Assembly (NCBI GenBank): GCA_934130545.1
Contig: CAKOYD010000001.1
Coordinates: 62,001 to 126,000 of the forward strand
Length of the DNA: 64,000 nt
Reading direction: 5' to 3'
DNA from: an uncultured Bacilli bacterium
GTDB taxonomy: Bacteria; Bacillota_I; Bacilli_A; RF39; UBA660
Of the stretch, positions 7,709 to 16,350 are shown piece after piece; position 1 is the stretch's first letter, and every line of letters starts with the position of its first letter. The translations under genes were made by a program, and so were the position numbers. The notes below the pieces were generated by a model, which made no database searches, had not been told where the DNA came from, and saw only the letters and a program-made list of their open reading frames with translations.

Positions 7709-8103
7709 ATATTATCACGATCCTTTCTAAGATTATTAAAAATATATTTAATTAAACTTTGTTTATTACCTACTATCTTTATAATAATAGTTTCATTATT
7801 TTTAAACTTATGATTGGGTAATAAATATATATTTTGACTATCTTCTTTATTAATTACTGTATAGTTATAAACTATATCATTATATATAAATGTGTTATTT
7901 CCTATATCATCAATACTTTTATCTATTAGTAAATAATTATTTTTTACTATGGCCTGATATTTATAATATGGTTGATATTTAAATATTGTTAGAACATATA
8001 TCATTGGCCCTATTAACAGAATTAATATAAACCTTAAATGATACATCCATGGATACTTAGTATTATTAATAATTATATCTTTCTCTAATTCTAAATTAGT
8101 CAT
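7705..8103 (-). CDS. One-TM accessory protein of the bacteriocin exporter
   Basis: The 132-residue protein has one membrane helix (about residues 24-44) after a short cytoplasmic segment and a beta-rich extracytoplasmic domain (about 45-125). Its gene overlaps the exporter gene by 8 bp and the peptide B gene by 4 bp. In other class II systems this slot holds an HlyD/LcnD-type adaptor, but those are about 450 residues with coiled coils; this one has no coiled coil and is far shorter. It may be a minimal adaptor or the immunity protein. No family assignment can be made by eye. Confidence 0.72.
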   Translation of the reverse strand: MTNLELEKDIIINNTKYPWMYHLRFILILLIGPMIYVLTIFKYQPYYKYQAIVKNNYLLIDKSIDDIGNNTFIYNDIVYNYTVINKEDSQNIYLLPNHKFKNNETIIIKIVGNKQSLIKYIFNNLRKDRDNI

Positions 8104-10165
8104 TTCTCTCTAACACTTCGGACTTTCCTTTCTCTATGCTTATTACTTTATCATACAAATCCATATTATCAAGGCGATGTGATACAATAATAATTGTTGA
8201 ACTTTTATAATTATTGAAGATATTTTTTAAAATTTTTCTTTCTAAGTTAATATCCATTTGACTTAACCCTTCATCAATCATAATTATTTTACTATTTCTT
8301 GCGAGAGCTCTAGCTAAGGCGATGCGTTGTCTCTGACCCCCTGATATATTAGCACCACCCTCTTCTAAGAGCATGTCATAACCTAACATATTATCTTTTA
8401 CTATTTCGTCAATTGATACTAGGTTGCATATTTTAATAAATTCACTTTGTGATAAAGCACTGCCTATCATAATATTATTTCGTATAGTATCGGTAAATAT
8501 TTTTTCTTCTTGAGAAACATAAGTAATATTACTTCTTATATCTCCTAAACTAAAATCATTTATATCTATATTATCAATAAATATTTTATTTCTTTCAATA
8601 TTATAGTACTTATTAATTAGTTTTAGTATTGTACTTTTACCATTGCCTGAAGAACCTATTACTAATACTTTTTCTCCTTGGTTAATATTAAAATTAATGT
8701 TATTTAAAATATAGTTATTACTGTATTTGAAGTATACGTTATCAAATACAATATTTCCTTTAATTTTTAAATCACTTTTATCTAACTGTTCAATATGGCA
8801 ATTAAAAAGGTCATTAGCTCTTTTTAACGAATTTTTTATATAACAATAGTCATTATATAAATCTATACCATTTTTTATTGGATTTAAGAATAAGGATGAT
8901 AATGATATAAATGCTACTAACATACCAATATTTAAACTATTATTTAATATCATAATACTTCCGGCATATATCATTAGTGGGTTTATTATGGAATCTATTA
9001 ATTCTTTTAAGAACCCTTGAATATTTAAGATACTATCAAATGATAGAGTATGTTGTAATAACTTTAGGTATAATTTATCTAATTTATTATTAAATTCTTT
9101 TTCATAATTTAAGCCTTTTATTGTTTCATATCCGGCGATACTTTCAACAAGCACACTAGTAGTTTTAGCACTTTCTTCTTGGACTAAATTAGTCATCTTT
9201 TTAGTATTGTATTTGAAGGCATTAAAGATAAGTAAATAACCTATGATAGTTAATATAAGATAGATAAATAATGTTTTGTTTATTAATATTAGAATAAAGG
9301 CGCCAATAATAAATGTTGGTATATCTAGAAAGACATTTATTATAAATTTTATAATAATATTTTTAACATTAGTTAAATCATTTATTCTTGATGTTATTTC
9401 ACCAGTTGTTTTATTCTTATAATAACTATAAGGAAGTAAGAGTATCTTATTAAAGGCTGTTGTTAATAGGGATATATCTATTTTTTGATTAAAGTAAATA
9501 ATTAGTTTATTTCTTATAAAGTTAATTATTGCTTTAGTAATCGACAAGGATAAGAAGATAGTCGTAATAATTAGAATGTTGTTTTTGTCTGTTATATCAA
9601 TAATATCGATAATTACTTTGAGATGAAAAGCACATATACTTGTAATTAAGGCTGATAAGATAGATAAAATAATTAGTTTTAGTATTAATTTATAATTATT
9701 TGTTATAGTATCCGCTACTACTTTAGTTATGTAGTTTTCTTCTTTAATATAAGGTATTTTTCGATATGGTGTAGGAATCAATATATAACCTGTAAATAAT
9801 TTTAAGAATTCATTTTTTGGCATATTTACTCTACCCTTAGCTGGATCCATTATTGTAAGGGTATTACCTATTTTATATACTACTACAAAGTGATAATATC
9901 CATCAATTGATAGTTGACATATAAATGGTTTGCCAATTGATAGTAATTGTTCAAAATTATCGACATGGTATGATTTTGATTGAAGTCCTAAGTCTATAAT
10001 GGCTTCACTCATATTATAAAAATTAGTGCCATTTTTATCAGTTTTAGTTAGTTCAACTAATTTATTTAGTTCAATATTACCTTTATAATATCTTATTATT
10101 GATAATAGACAAGCACTACCACACTCTTTATATCCATTTTGTATAACAATGCACTTTTTATTCAT
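8096..10165 (-). CDS. Bacteriocin-processing ABC exporter with N-terminal C39 peptidase
   Basis: The 689-residue protein combines the peptidase and exporter of double-glycine peptides. The C39 peptidase (1-130) has its nucleophile C15 in YKECGSA, H92 in YYHFVV and D107 in IMDPAKG. Six membrane helices follow (about 150-430), then the ATPase: Walker A GSSGNGKS (504-511), signature ISGGQ (607-611), Walker B IIMID with E632, H-loop H663. It cuts leaders after GG in the cytoplasm and exports the product; the two peptides downstream are the obvious substrates. The GTG at 10177 overlaps the ribosome site, so I start at ATG 10165, 11 bp after AGGAGG. It is the first gene of its operon. Confidence 0.95.
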   Translation of the reverse strand: MNKKCIVIQNGYKECGSACLLSIIRYYKGNIELNKLVELTKTDKNGTNFYNMSEAIIDLGLQSKSYHVDNFEQLLSIGKPFICQLSIDGYYHFVVVYKIGNTLTIMDPAKGRVNMPKNEFLKLFTGYILIPTPYRKIPYIKEENYITKVVADTITNNYKLILKLIILSILSALITSICAFHLKVIIDIIDITDKNNILIITTIFLSLSITKAIINFIRNKLIIYFNQKIDISLLTTAFNKILLLPYSYYKNKTTGEITSRINDLTNVKNIIIKFIINVFLDIPTFIIGAFILILINKTLFIYLILTIIGYLLIFNAFKYNTKKMTNLVQEESAKTTSVLVESIAGYETIKGLNYEKEFNNKLDKLYLKLLQHTLSFDSILNIQGFLKELIDSIINPLMIYAGSIMILNNSLNIGMLVAFISLSSLFLNPIKNGIDLYNDYCYIKNSLKRANDLFNCHIEQLDKSDLKIKGNIVFDNVYFKYSNNYILNNINFNINQGEKVLVIGSSGNGKSTILKLINKYYNIERNKIFIDNIDINDFSLGDIRSNITYVSQEEKIFTDTIRNNIMIGSALSQSEFIKICNLVSIDEIVKDNMLGYDMLLEEGGANISGGQRQRIALARALARNSKIIMIDEGLSQMDINLERKILKNIFNNYKSSTIIIVSHRLDNMDLYDKVISIEKGKSEVLERND

Positions 10166-10181
10166 ACTCTTTATCACCTCC

Positions 10182-10227
10182 TCTACTTATAATATTCCGG
10201 GTAAAGGAGGCGTTTTACTTCTTTTTT
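10182..10227 (-). promoter_or_regulatory. 46-bp conserved element (copy A) at the bacteriocin operon promoter
   Basis: This stretch matches 27042-27087 at 38 of 46 positions. On the minus strand it reads AAAAAAGAAGTAAAA, a variable core, then CGGAATATTATAAGTAGA. The GGAATATTA part resembles the -10 box of sigma-H/ComX-type promoters and contains TATTAT, which could also serve sigma-A. It ends 17 bp before the exporter start codon, so a transcript starting here would have a leader of about 20 nt holding the AGGAGG ribosome site. Function is inferred. Confidence 0.6.
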
Positions 10228-10260
10228 TAGAAAAGTTAACTAAAAAAATATTAAGACATA

Positions 10261-10308
10261 ATAAAAACCTATAAAGCTGGTCTCTTTTTTGCGAGGCAGT
10301 TTTATAGG
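10261..10308 (-). terminator. Intrinsic terminator of rnc
   Basis: On the minus strand CCTATAAA (with CTG continuing after one mismatch) pairs with TTTATAGG and is followed by TTTTTAT. It lies 24 bp after the rnc stop codon. Confidence 0.75.
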
Positions 10309-10331
10309 CTATACTTTATAATCTTAGTACT

Positions 10332-10979
10332 TTATTTGGCTTGTTTTGATAAGGCAACTTTGGCAGCTTCTTGTTCAGCATGTTTTTTACTACTGCCACT
10401 GCCAATACCCATAACTATGCCATCGACACGCACTTGACAGATAAAATGCTTATTATGGGATGGCCCGGATTCATCTATTATTTCATATGAAACGCTTTTT
10501 TTACTTGTCTGGACTAATTCTTGAAGAGTTGATTTATAATCTTGAATAAATTTTATATCTTTTTCAATATATGGTATCAATATATTTATAATTAATTTTT
10601 TAGTATAATCTATTCCTTTATCGAGATATAGTGCAGCGATGAAGGCTTCAAAGACATCAGCTAAAATAGTATTATTAGGGCTTTCTTCACCTTTACCTAG
10701 TTTTATATCAGCACCAAAATCTAAATCTTTAGCGTATGTTGCAAGGGCTTCTTCGCAAACATAGTTTGATCTTAACTTAGTCATTACTCCTTCTTCAAAG
10801 TGTCTTTCTTTATATAAATATTCACTTACGATAAATTCTAGAATAGCATCTCCTAAAAATTCTAGTCTTTCATAACTAGATAGTGATGGGTTTTCGTTGA
10901 CATAAGATGTATGACTAAATGCTTCATAATATAAGTTTATATTAGTAGGTTTAATATCTAATGTTTTAAATATTTTCAT
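10332..10979 (-). CDS. rnc: Ribonuclease III
   Basis: RNase III cuts double-stranded RNA, chiefly in rRNA maturation and antisense turnover. The 215-residue protein has the catalytic domain with the signature YERLEFLGDAILE (36-48), metal-binding E40, D44, D108 and E111, and a C-terminal double-stranded RNA-binding domain (about 147-213) with the terminal SSKKHAEQEAAKVAL helix. Many Firmicutes place rnc beside smc and ftsY; here it is monocistronic with its own promoter and terminator. Confidence 0.97.
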   Translation of the reverse strand: MKIFKTLDIKPTNINLYYEAFSHTSYVNENPSLSSYERLEFLGDAILEFIVSEYLYKERHFEEGVMTKLRSNYVCEEALATYAKDLDFGADIKLGKGEESPNNTILADVFEAFIAALYLDKGIDYTKKLIINILIPYIEKDIKFIQDYKSTLQELVQTSKKSVSYEIIDESGPSHNKHFICQVRVDGIVMGIGSGSSKKHAEQEAAKVALSKQAK

Positions 10980-11003
10980 AGTACCGCCTCTTTTTCTATT
11001 AAG

Positions 11004-11032
11004 ATTATATCACAGATGATTTATTATGTAAA
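11004..11032 (-). promoter_or_regulatory. rnc promoter
   Basis: TTTACA (11027-11032) and TATAAT (11004-11009) on the minus strand are separated by 17 bp, 24 bp before the start codon. Confidence 0.7.
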
Positions 11033-11045
11033 TCTAGCAAAGTAA

Positions 11046-11074
11046 TTTACAAAGTATAAAATTTAATGTAAAAT
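11046..11074 (+). promoter_or_regulatory. Promoter of the LysM/ZnuA-like lipoprotein gene
   Basis: TTTACA (11046-11051) and TAAAAT (11069-11074) are separated by 17 bp, back to back with the rnc promoter. A second TATAAT further downstream (about 11083-11088) is an alternative -10. Confidence 0.5.
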
Positions 11075-11110
11075 ATTAAGTGTATAATATAAATAGAAAG
11101 AAGGAATTTT

Positions 11111-12124
11111 GTGAGAAAGAAATTTAAAATATTTGGGATACTAATCTTTACTTTATTTATGACTACGGGGTGTGAGTTATTTAAAAGTGATGTTATGGAT
11201 GATATTAACATATACACAACGATATATCCAGTTAATTATTTAATTACTTATTTATATGGTGATAATTCTACTATTAGAAGTGTTTATCCTTCAGGATCAG
11301 ATGTTGATAACTATGAATTATCCGATAAGAAGTTAAATGATTATAGTAAAAGTGATTTATTTGTATTTAATAGTAAAGATAGAGATATGGATTTAGCGGT
11401 TGATATGGTTAATAGAAATTCTAATTTAAAACTAATAGATGTTGCTCTTGGTATGGATTATAATTATTCAATAGAGGAGCTTTGGTTAAATCCTTATAAT
11501 TATTTAATGATGGCAAGAAATGTTAAAAATGGTTTAAATGAATATATTACTAGTCATTACTTAATTAAGAATATTAATGAAAAGTTTGATGATTTACAAT
11601 ATAGGTTATCTAAATTAGATGCTGAACTTAAGTCTATTATTTCTAACGCTAATTATACAACAATAGTAGCTGATAATGATTTATTTAAATTTTTAGAGAA
11701 ATATAATATTACCGTTATTTCTTTAGAGGAAGATATTAGAAGTTATACCGTTAAGAAAGATGATACAATTACTGATATTGCTTTAGAATATAAAGTAAGT
11801 GCTGATGATATAAAACAATATAATAATTTAACTAGCGATACTTTAACAGTTGGTCAAAAAATACTTATTCCAATAAAAACAATTGAACAAAGTAATATCG
11901 ATATGGCTAAGAAATTAATTAATAATGGAGATGTTAAATATATATTCTCTGCTAGTACTAGTAGTAATGAGGTTGTTAATAATTTAATTAAGGATAATGA
12001 TATTGAACTTGCAACATTTAATATTATGAAGAGTATTGATGGTGGAGTTAATGGTCCTAATGATAGTTATTTTACGATAATGAATGATAATATGGAAATG
12101 TTAAAAATGGAACTACAAAAATAG
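11111..12124 (+). CDS. Lipoprotein with degenerate ZnuA-like fold interrupted by a LysM domain
   Basis: The 337-residue protein starts with GTG behind AAGGAA and has a lipoprotein signal with C21 in MTTGC. Residues about 30-205 and 256-335 follow the cluster A-I (ZnuA/AdcA) metal-binding plan, including the interdomain helix and the C-terminal MNDNMEMLKMEL helix. Residues 211-255 (SYTVKKDDTITDIALEY...LTVGQKILIP) form a LysM, a peptidoglycan-binding module, set between the two halves of the second lobe. The histidines that bind zinc in the family are replaced (N68 in DNYEL, ELWLNP for HxWLDP, N189 in ADNDLF), so metal transport is unlikely. No permease or ATPase gene adjoins. A wall-associated binding protein of unknown ligand is my inference. 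Confidence 0.8.
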   Translation: MRKKFKIFGILIFTLFMTTGCELFKSDVMDDINIYTTIYPVNYLITYLYGDNSTIRSVYPSGSDVDNYELSDKKLNDYSKSDLFVFNSKDRDMDLAVDMVNRNSNLKLIDVALGMDYNYSIEELWLNPYNYLMMARNVKNGLNEYITSHYLIKNINEKFDDLQYRLSKLDAELKSIISNANYTTIVADNDLFKFLEKYNITVISLEEDIRSYTVKKDDTITDIALEYKVSADDIKQYNNLTSDTLTVGQKILIPIKTIEQSNIDMAKKLINNGDVKYIFSASTSSNEVVNNLIKDNDIELATFNIMKSIDGGVNGPNDSYFTIMNDNMEMLKMELQK

Positions 12125-12141
12125 TAGTTCCTTTAATTTTC
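12109..12141 (+). terminator. Bidirectional terminator between convergent genes
   Basis: GGAACTAC / GTAGTTCC form an 8-bp perfect stem with a 7-nt loop. A T-rich tail follows on both strands, so it can end both the lipoprotein transcript and the opposing GNAT transcript. Confidence 0.8.
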
Positions 12142-12663
12142 TCTTATCATACATATAAAATCTTGCATGTTGCCTATGGTATCTTTGGTTTTGAATTCAT
12201 TTAATATTTTAAAGTCACAATGTTCGTAACATCTTATTGCGGGGATATTATTTTTTAATGGACACATTACTAATATGTCAGCATTTTTCTTATCAAATAA
12301 ATATTTAGATAATAGATTTATACTTCTTCTACCTATTCCATTGTTGTGGAGTTTTAATTCTCCAATAAAGATATCTATTTCATAACAGTTATAGTTATTA
12401 ATATTATATAGTTTTTTGTTATCTTCGTTTATTAATTGATACTGAATTATTCCGATAGGTTGATTGTTATACTCAATTATAAATACTGGTATCGGACTAT
12501 TATCTAAGGTTCGTGGTAAATATTTATTTTTTATTTCATTATAAGTTAATTTTCTTTGTTCAAAGTGGGAATATATTTCTTTTTCTTGATACCATTTTTT
12601 TAGCATTTTATAATCAGCAGCATTATCAAGAAGTCTTCTTAAGGTTATATTTTTGTCTTTCAT
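12133..12663 (-). CDS. GNAT N-acetyltransferase, AAC(6')-like
   Basis: The 176-residue protein has the GNAT fold: NITLRRLLDNAADYKMLKKWY at the N-terminus, the acetyl-CoA-binding segment LKLHNNGIGRRSINLLSKYL (Q/RxxGxG/A type, around residue 110), then NNIPAIRCYEHCDFK, the usual motif B. The layout, including YEIDIFIGE before the CoA loop, resembles aminoglycoside 6'-acetyltransferases of the AAC(6')-Ie type, but the same plan occurs in many acetyltransferases with unknown substrates. It has its own ribosome site (GGAGGTATAAG) and stands between the lipoprotein and rseP. Confidence 0.85.
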   Translation of the reverse strand: MKDKNITLRRLLDNAADYKMLKKWYQEKEIYSHFEQRKLTYNEIKNKYLPRTLDNSPIPVFIIEYNNQPIGIIQYQLINEDNKKLYNINNYNCYEIDIFIGELKLHNNGIGRRSINLLSKYLFDKKNADILVMCPLKNNIPAIRCYEHCDFKILNEFKTKDTIGNMQDFICMIREN

Positions 12664-12696
12664 AACTTATACCTCCAATTAATTATAGAAAAAAGA

Positions 12697-13749
12697 CTAA
12701 CTGAATAGTCTTAATATATCATTAAATGTTACAAATATCATTAATCCAATAATGGCTAAGAAGCCTATTGTATTAACCATATTTTCTACTTTTGGTGGTA
12801 TTTTCTTTTTAGTTATTTTTTCAATTATTAGGAATAAGATTCTACCACCATCAAAGGCTGGAAATGGTATTAGATTAAGAGCACCAACATTTATTGATAG
12901 GTATGCTGTTAAGTATATGATGCTTTCAAGGCCGGCTTTAGCTTGTTGTCCTACTAGAGAATATATACCAACTGGTCCGGACAAATCATTTACTTTAGCA
13001 CGTCCTGTGAATAAATATTTTAATGTTTCTATCATAGTGCCAAATAATGATTCAGTTTTACTAATAGCATAGTTTAGAGATCTAACAAATCCTCTTTCCT
13101 TAGTACCATTAGTAGATATTCCATATTTATAACTTTTAGTGCCATCTTCAGTTTCTTCTATAATTGGGCTTACTTTTATATCTTTAGTTTGGCCATTTTC
13201 TTCGATAGTAAATGTTAGTTCTTTACCGTTAGCTGTTTGTATTTTTAATAAAGCAGCATCCCAACTGTTAACTTTTTTACCATCTATTTTTTTGATTAAG
13301 TCCCCTTCTCTAAGTCCGGCAGTATAAGCAGGATATCCTTCCATAACACTTCCTATTATGGGCTTAGTAGAAATACTACCATATATTAATGCACTTACAA
13401 ATAATAATATAAAAGCAAAGATAAAGTTAAAGGCAGGACCTGCAAATAAGATAGAAAATCTTTGTAAGAAACTTTTATTACATAGTTGTCTATCTTTAGG
13501 AATGTTTTCATCTTCAATGGCATTTTCACCACAGATACTAACAAAACCTCCGATAGGTACTAATCTAATGTTGAATTCTGTTTCACTATTTTTTTTACGA
13601 TGAGTAAATAGTTTCTTGCCCATACCTATTGAGAATTCATAGACATAAGTATTAGATAATTTAGCAAACAAGAAATGACCAAATTCATGAATGCCAACGA
13701 TAGCACCTAAAATAATTATAAACCAAAATAATGTTATTAATGATGTCAT
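12697..13749 (-). CDS. rseP: Site-2 intramembrane metalloprotease (RseP/RasP)
   Basis: The 350-residue protein has the zinc motif HEFGH (H21, H25 with E22) in its first membrane helix, a central PDZ domain (about 125-185, YPAYTAGLREGDLIKKIDG) and the second conserved motif NLIPFPAFDGGRI in the third helix region. Family members cut single-pass membrane proteins such as anti-sigma factors and cleaved signal peptides within the membrane. Its start follows the cdsA stop by 9 bp, the conserved cdsA-rseP order of Firmicutes. Confidence 0.96.
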   Translation of the reverse strand: MTSLITLFWFIIILGAIVGIHEFGHFLFAKLSNTYVYEFSIGMGKKLFTHRKKNSETEFNIRLVPIGGFVSICGENAIEDENIPKDRQLCNKSFLQRFSILFAGPAFNFIFAFILLFVSALIYGSISTKPIIGSVMEGYPAYTAGLREGDLIKKIDGKKVNSWDAALLKIQTANGKELTFTIEENGQTKDIKVSPIIEETEDGTKSYKYGISTNGTKERGFVRSLNYAISKTESLFGTMIETLKYLFTGRAKVNDLSGPVGIYSLVGQQAKAGLESIIYLTAYLSINVGALNLIPFPAFDGGRILFLIIEKITKKKIPPKVENMVNTIGFLAIIGLMIFVTFNDILRLFS

Positions 13750-13758
13750 TTTTTCCTC

Positions 13759-14535
13759 CTATAATAATTCTAATATTAATCCTAGGCAAAGTGATACATA
13801 GATAATACTATCAAATCTATCTAATATTCCACCGTGTCCTGGTATTAATTTAGAATAGTCTTTTTTATTATAATGTCTTTTTATACTACTAAACATTAAA
13901 TCTCCTATTTGAGATATTATTGATAAAATTAATGATAAGATAATAGATACTAGCGTACTATAACCTCCTACTATTAAGTGTAAGAATATTGCACCTATTA
14001 TTGTTGCCATGGTTGTACCTATTATACTTCCTTCAATAGTCTTTTTAGGAGATATACTAGTTAAGGGATGTTTACCTATTAGATAGCCTCCTAAGTAAGC
14101 ATATGTGTCTGTAATAAATGATATAACAAAGACATATATGCAAAGTATTATATTATCTATTCTAAATAGGGATAAATAGTTAAAAGATAAGCCTATTAAT
14201 AAGATGCTACTTATTAGATAAAAGGCATCTTCTATACTATATTTATCTTTATTATTGTATATAACAACGGGTATTGTTAATAATATAATACTTAATGATA
14301 TTGGTAAGATTATACTTACTTTATAGAATATATTATTACTAACCAACAGAATTGATAATATATAACTTAATAGTTTTATTTTTGTATCTAGACTATTACT
14401 GCGTACTTTAATTATTTCATCAGTAGCAAAGACTGAACATATTATCATTAATATGGGAAATAAGTATTTATTAATAGTTAGTGATAATACTAATATTAGT
14501 ACTAGAAGAAATCCACTGATAGTTCTAGTTTTCAT
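13759..14535 (-). CDS. cdsA: Phosphatidate cytidylyltransferase
   Basis: CdsA makes CDP-diacylglycerol, the branch point for phospholipid head groups. The 258-residue polytopic protein carries the signature GDLMFSSIKRHYNKKDYSKLIPGHGGILDRFDS near the C-terminus (about residues 207-240) and the motif SPKKTIEGS (about 150-158). It is the first gene of a two-gene unit with rseP. Uncommonly for this neighbourhood, the frr, uppS and dxr genes often found beside it are absent. Confidence 0.95.
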   Translation of the reverse strand: MKTRTISGFLLVLILVLSLTINKYLFPILMIICSVFATDEIIKVRSNSLDTKIKLLSYILSILLVSNNIFYKVSIILPISLSIILLTIPVVIYNNKDKYSIEDAFYLISSILLIGLSFNYLSLFRIDNIILCIYVFVISFITDTYAYLGGYLIGKHPLTSISPKKTIEGSIIGTTMATIIGAIFLHLIVGGYSTLVSIILSLILSIISQIGDLMFSSIKRHYNKKDYSKLIPGHGGILDRFDSIIYVSLCLGLILELL

Positions 14536-14560
14536 TTAATCACCTAATCTTTCTTAGTTA

Positions 14561-14589
14561 ATTATATAACAAAAAAAAGAAATAGACAA
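14561..14589 (-). promoter_or_regulatory. cdsA-rseP promoter
   Basis: TTGTCT (14584-14589) and a perfect TATAAT (14561-14566) on the minus strand are 17 bp apart, 25 bp before cdsA. Confidence 0.65.
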
Positions 14590-14614
14590 TTATTTATCTT
14601 TATTTCCTTTATAA

Positions 14615-15574
14615 TTAGTGAGACTTGACAAGTAATGAACCTTTTTCACATTTATTTCCCCATGAGTCAATTATGTTTCTATTTATTAGGGCACAGATTA
14701 TTTCACAGTTATTAGGACAACCATGACATTCTAAACCTTTAGTTTCAAATTCTAGGTTATCGATATCAAAACTAAATGGTTTTTCAATTCGGCTTCTTTT
14801 GGCTAAGATAGCTATTCCTAAAGCTCCCATTAGGTGTGAGTTTTCATCGACAATTATATCTTCGTGGAGTAATTCTTGGAAGGCTTTGACAACGCCGATA
14901 TTTTTAGATACTCCTCCTTGAAAGACAATGGGTGGTAATATTTTTTTACTTTTAGCTAGATTATTTAAATAATTATTGGCAACGGCTTTGCAGAGACCGG
15001 CGATTATATCTTCTTGTTTATAACCCATTTGCATTTTATGAACAAGATCTGATTCTGCAAATACTGTACATCTAGCAGCGATAGATACGGGCTTTTTACT
15101 TTTAATGGCTATTGGTCCAAAGTCTTTAATGTCAATACCTAGTCGTCTGGCTTGGCTAGAGAGGAAGCTTCCTGTTCCAGCAGCACATAATGTATTCATA
15201 GCATAATCAACTACTAAGCCATTATTTAAGATAGTTATTTTAGAGTCTTGGCCTCCTATTTCTAAAATAGTTCGAGCATGTGGATATAAACTAGTTGTTC
15301 CGGTAGCATGAGCAGTTATTTCATTTTTAACAATACTAGCGTCTAATAAGACTCCTATTAATTTTCGAGCTGAACCGGTTGTGCCTACTGATACTACTTG
15401 ATATTTATTTAAATCGATATTACTTTTCAATTCTTTAATTAATCTTTTGACAGCTTTAATGGGACTTCCTTCAGTATATAAATAAGAACTAGCTAAGATA
15501 TTATTATTTTTATCAATTATTACTCCTTTAGTGGATATTGATCCAATGTCTATTCCTAAATAACATTTTTCCAT
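14615..15574 (-). CDS. 2-hydroxyacyl-CoA dehydratase activator (HgdC/BcrAD-BadFG family ATPase)
   Basis: The 319-residue ASKHA-fold ATPase has the phosphate loop GIDIGSISTKGV (7-18), GTTGSARK (64-71) and EIGGQDSK (105-112). C130 in LCAAGTG and C169 in AARCTVFAESD match the pair that holds the [4Fe-4S] cluster between two HgdC subunits. HgdC injects one electron into a dehydratase with ATP hydrolysis. A C-terminal addition (about 283-313) with five cysteines in CHGCPNNCEIIC and GNKCEKG is more than HgdC has and looks like the beginning of the longer fused activases. No dehydratase gene is in the window. It lies next to the Fe-S protein gene nfu. Confidence 0.88.
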   Translation of the reverse strand: MEKCYLGIDIGSISTKGVIIDKNNNILASSYLYTEGSPIKAVKRLIKELKSNIDLNKYQVVSVGTTGSARKLIGVLLDASIVKNEITAHATGTTSLYPHARTILEIGGQDSKITILNNGLVVDYAMNTLCAAGTGSFLSSQARRLGIDIKDFGPIAIKSKKPVSIAARCTVFAESDLVHKMQMGYKQEDIIAGLCKAVANNYLNNLAKSKKILPPIVFQGGVSKNIGVVKAFQELLHEDIIVDENSHLMGALGIAILAKRSRIEKPFSFDIDNLEFETKGLECHGCPNNCEIICALINRNIIDSWGNKCEKGSLLVKSH

Positions 15575-15610
15575 ATTTACCTTCTTTCTTAATAATTATA
15601 TATAATAAAA

Positions 15611-15641
15611 AAGAAAAAATATGTCGAATTTGGGACATATT
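15611..15641 (-). terminator. Terminator of nfu
   Basis: On the minus strand AATATGTC / GACATATT form an 8-bp stem with an 8-nt loop followed by TTTTCTTTTTT, starting 2 bp after the stop codon. Confidence 0.85.
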
Positions 15642-15642
15642 G

Positions 15643-15870
15643 TTATAACTGATTTACTACTTTTACTACTTCTGGTACTTCATTCATTAGGGCTGCTTCA
15701 ATGGTGTCTTCAATTGTTGAATCTGCGAGAGGGCATGCACCACAAGTACCTAATAATTTGACATAGACAACACCATTTTCGTATTTAACAAATTGAACAT
15801 CGCCACCATCATTTAGTAAGTATGGTCTTATTCTATCTAAAACTTTATTTATTTTTTCATTCATATCCAT
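15643..15870 (-). CDS. nfu: NifU C-terminal domain Fe-S scaffold/carrier
   Basis: The 75-residue protein is a stand-alone Nfu domain with the cluster-binding CGAC motif (C43, C46) and the family strand DGGDVQFVKYENGVVYVKL. Nfu proteins carry [4Fe-4S] clusters to apo-enzymes. Length and motif match Bacillus YutI-type proteins. The neighbouring Fe-S-dependent activator could be a client, though the strong terminator between them separates the transcripts. Confidence 0.95.
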   Translation of the reverse strand: MDMNEKINKVLDRIRPYLLNDGGDVQFVKYENGVVYVKLLGTCGACPLADSTIEDTIEAALMNEVPEVVKVVNQL

Positions 15871-15973
15871 GTGTAATCACCTATTACATTATATAGATAT
15901 TTTTCTTTTTTTTCAACAATTACTATAATTTTATTAAAAAAAATGTTATAATAACCTCAGCAAGGGAGATAGT

Positions 15974-16333
15974 ATGGATAAATTTAAGGAGAATGATGTT
16001 GTTCCTGTTAAAGTAACAGGGATACAGAAGTATGGTGCTTTCGTAGAAATTGATGATAAATACGATGGCTTGATTCATATATCTGAAATATCTTATGGTT
16101 TTGTTAAAGATGTTAATGATTTTGTTAATGTTGGTGATGAAATATATGCCCAAGTAATTAGTGTTGATGATGATAACAGTCGTCTTAAGTTGAGTATCAA
16201 AGATATTGATTATAAAAATGATGGTAAAGAGGTTAAGAGAATTCCTGAGTCTGTTAGTGGATTTGAACCTTTGAAAGAACATCTTGATATATGGATTAAT
16301 GAAAAAATTAAAGAAGTTATGAACAAAATGTAA
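15974..16333 (+). CDS. S1-domain RNA-binding protein (YugI/CvfD-like)
   Basis: The 119-residue protein has one S1 RNA-binding domain (about residues 5-72: GDDVVPVKV-like start, YGAFVEIDDKYDGLIHISEIS, DDDNSRLKLSIKDID) and a charged helical tail. Single-S1 proteins of this size, such as YugI (general stress protein 13) and CvfD, bind RNA or ribosomes and act post-transcriptionally. AAGGGAGATAGT precedes the ATG. It is separate from the tRNA cluster, which has its own promoter 18 bp after the stop. Confidence 0.9.
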   Translation: MDKFKENDVVPVKVTGIQKYGAFVEIDDKYDGLIHISEISYGFVKDVNDFVNVGDEIYAQVISVDDDNSRLKLSIKDIDYKNDGKEVKRIPESVSGFEPLKEHLDIWINEKIKEVMNKM

Positions 16334-16350
16334 AAATTGCAAAAAAAGTA

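Noticed and set aside
12752..13603. Several open frames on the plus strand opposite rseP
   Set aside because: They lie wholly inside rseP, have no ribosome sites and translate to low-complexity hydrophobic strings; rseP carries full family motifs.
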